From: an uncultured Collinsella sp.
GTDB lineage: Bacteria > Actinomycetota > Coriobacteriia > Coriobacteriales > Coriobacteriaceae
Assembly: GCA_902490245.1 (NCBI GenBank)
Contig: CABUDB010000093.1
Location: 1 to 6,489, forward strand
DNA: 6,489 bases
Direction of reading: 5' to 3'
Within the stretch, counting starts at the first letter, position 1. Each line of letters opens with the position of its first letter. Below the pieces are notes generated by a model. The model saw nothing but the letters and a program-made list of their open reading frames with translations, did not search any database and was not told the DNA's origin. Of the stretch, positions 5,619 to 6,489 are shown piece by piece. Both the position numbers and the translations under genes were made by a program.

Positions 5619-5784
5619 GAGCGTGGAAATCCGGACAGACGAGCGTGGAAATCTGGACGTGTATTGGTTGAGCGTGGATTTTCGGACACACGAGCGTGGA
5701 TTTTTAGACGCTTGTTGAACGAGTGTGGATAATCTCCCGTTTTTGACTCGTAAGGGGGCTCAAAGTGGGAGATTATCCACGCTC
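5619..5784 (+). repeat. Right copy of the complex repeat: two 51-bp units plus terminal hairpin
   Basis: GAGCGTGGA begins at 5619, 5641, 5670 and 5692, and as GAGTGTGGA at 5721, spacings of 22, 29, 22 and 29 bp: two tandem 51-bp units (5619-5669, 5670-5720) before the hairpin. The second unit is closest to the left element; its first 22 bp differ there at one base. Total length is 166 bp against 115 on the left, a difference of exactly one unit. The block fills the gap between the AbiEi-like gene and the convergent folate gene. Confidence 0.85.
5721..5784 (+). repeat. Terminal hairpin of the right repeat copy
   Basis: Arms 5721-5739 and 5766-5784 pair over 19 bp around a 26-base central segment, the same geometry as the left copy. 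Two arm bases have changed (T at 5724 and T at 5766), and both give G-U pairs in a plus-strand RNA. Unlike the left copy, no T-run follows on either strand, so I do not call it an intrinsic terminator. The central segment keeps TTTTG and GGCTCAAA. Confidence 0.75.
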
Positions 5785-5810
5785 ATCGTGTGGGTGCGAT
5801 GCAACGGCGG

Positions 5811-6407
5811 TTAGGCGCTGATGATGTGGGGTAGCGGTAGGTCGTGGGCGTCGGTGGGAACGTGGTCGACACGCTGCTCGTCAAAGGCAATGCCGATGAT
5901 TTGGCATGTGGGCGAGAGCATGGGCAGGTAGCGGTCATAGCAGCCGCCGCCGTAGCCTAGGCGCGCGTCGGCGCGGTCGAAGGCTACGAGCGGCACGACG
6001 ACCATGTCGAGAGCCTCGGCAGGCACGATGGGGAAGCGGCTGCTGTCGATGTCTGTGGCCGCAAAGGCCCGCGTGGGGTGGGCGATAAACGGTGCCGCGG
6101 ACGCATCGTCGGCGGCAACTGCTCGCATGCACATGCGCTGGCCACAAGCTGCGGCGTCTGTTGCCGAGAACATGCACGGATAGGCCACGCGCCAACCGCG
6201 CGCGGCGGCCGCAGCGGCAAATGCGGCAGGATCGACCTCGGAACCCATCGCGGCGTAGACGGCAACGGTGTGCGGCGCCGCGGAATCCGAGCGATCCAAC
6301 AGCTCAACAAGCCGCGCGCAGATAACGGCAGACTTCGCCGCCCGCACATCCAAATCAAGAACGTCGCGCTGGGCAATCGCCGCCCGCCGCAACTCAGCCT
6401 TGTCCAT
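5811..6407 (-). CDS. fthC: 5-formyltetrahydrofolate cyclo-ligase (MTHFS)
   Basis: A 198-residue cytoplasmic enzyme that converts 5-formyltetrahydrofolate to 5,10-methenyltetrahydrofolate with ATP, returning a stored folate to one-carbon metabolism. The N-terminus MDKAELRRAAIAQR has the Lys and Arg pattern of the family's nucleotide-binding start. GSEVDP (55-60) corresponds to the substrate-pocket segment, RLGYGGGCYDRYL (149-161) is the glycine-rich phosphate loop, and GIAFDEQRVDHVPTDAHDLP (172-191) is the conserved C-terminal block. Length is normal. I placed the start at ATG 6407 because AGGAGG (6418-6413) lies five bases upstream; an in-frame ATG nine codons earlier would put this site inside the gene. 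It is convergent with the AbiEi-like gene and separated from it by the right repeat copy. The alanine-rich middle (about 61-70) is ordinary for a GC-rich host. Confidence 0.93.
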   Translation of the reverse strand: MDKAELRRAAIAQRDVLDLDVRAAKSAVICARLVELLDRSDSAAPHTVAVYAAMGSEVDPAAFAAAAAARGWRVAYPCMFSATDAAACGQRMCMRAVAADDASAAPFIAHPTRAFAATDIDSSRFPIVPAEALDMVVVPLVAFDRADARLGYGGGCYDRYLPMLSPTCQIIGIAFDEQRVDHVPTDAHDLPLPHIISA

Positions 6408-6412
6408 CCCAA

Positions 6413-6418
6413 CCTCCT
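6413..6418 (-). promoter_or_regulatory. Ribosome binding site that decides the start of the cyclo-ligase gene
   Basis: AGGAGG on the minus strand stands five bases before ATG 6407, a textbook arrangement. It argues against the upstream in-frame ATG at 6434. Confidence 0.8.
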
Positions 6419-6441
6419 CTAGCAAACCTACCAAAAAGGGA

Positions 6442-6469
6442 CAGGTTTATTTTGGCAGGTTTTATCTGG
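6442..6469. repeat. Imperfect 14-bp tandem repeat in an AT-rich stretch
   Basis: caggtttattttgg (6442-6455) is followed directly by caggttttatctgg (6456-6469). The stretch is much richer in A and T than the genes around it and lies upstream of the cyclo-ligase gene, where its promoter must be. I see no convincing -35/-10 pair. It may be a regulatory site or the edge of a dispersed repeat. Confidence 0.4.
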
Positions 6470-6489
6470 GCAAACACCCAAACCACCAC

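Noticed and set aside
4220..5720. The GAGCGTGGA clusters as a small CRISPR array.
   Set aside because: The shared motif is only 9 bp, the intervening segments are themselves similar, spacing alternates between 22 and 29 bp, and there are no cas genes.
4274..5781. DnaA-box-like TTATCCACG in all four hairpin arms (8 of 9 bases of the E. coli consensus).
   Set aside because: The match is part of a perfect inverted repeat and the other GAGCGTGGA motifs lack it; there is no dnaA or dnaN nearby and no origin-type AT-rich region, so an origin role is not supported.

Overview
The window looks like chromosomal DNA from a GC-rich gut actinobacterium of the Coriobacteriia. Collinsella is my best guess, from codon bias (about 90% GC at third positions in a 20-codon sample of metA), strong AGGAGG-type ribosome binding sites and the style of the proteins. 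No marker gene fixes the genus, so this is an inference. I see six protein genes and no rRNA, tRNA, CRISPR or recognisable transposase.

Left part (1-2060): a GntR/HutC-type repressor with a UTRA ligand domain lies upstream of, and in the same direction as, a double-SIS protein that resembles the sugar-amine 6-phosphate deglycases (FrlB/GfrF/FraB type). The 144-bp gap between them holds a good extended -10 promoter and two near-identical 16-bp sequences, one upstream of the promoter and one over the predicted start site. This reads as a small substrate-induced catabolic module. A perfect 16-bp GC hairpin separates it from the convergent next gene.

Middle (2060-4340): an L-2-hydroxyacid dehydrogenase of the L-lactate/L-2-hydroxyisocaproate family on the minus strand is divergent from metA on the plus strand. 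MetA carries Glu111, the residue linked to acetyl-CoA rather than succinyl-CoA use, so it probably makes O-acetylhomoserine.

Right part (4200-5800): this is the most unusual stretch. A 320-residue protein with an AbiEi-like N-terminal half and a DUF559/Vsr-like nuclease-fold C-terminal half is bracketed by two copies, in the same orientation, of one complex repeat. Each copy has one (left) or two (right) 51-bp units, each unit made of two GAGCGTGGA motifs spaced 22 and 29 bp, and each copy ends in a 64-bp hairpin with 19-bp arms. The copies differ in length by exactly one 51-bp unit (115 versus 166 bp). The gene has its own promoter, a 22-bp-spaced direct repeat in its leader, weaker GC3 bias and no partner toxin beside it. 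The arrangement resembles a repeat-bounded accessory cassette, though mobility is not shown.

Right end (5811-6489): 5-formyltetrahydrofolate cyclo-ligase on the minus strand, a housekeeping folate enzyme, preceded by an AT-rich leader with a 14-bp tandem repeat.
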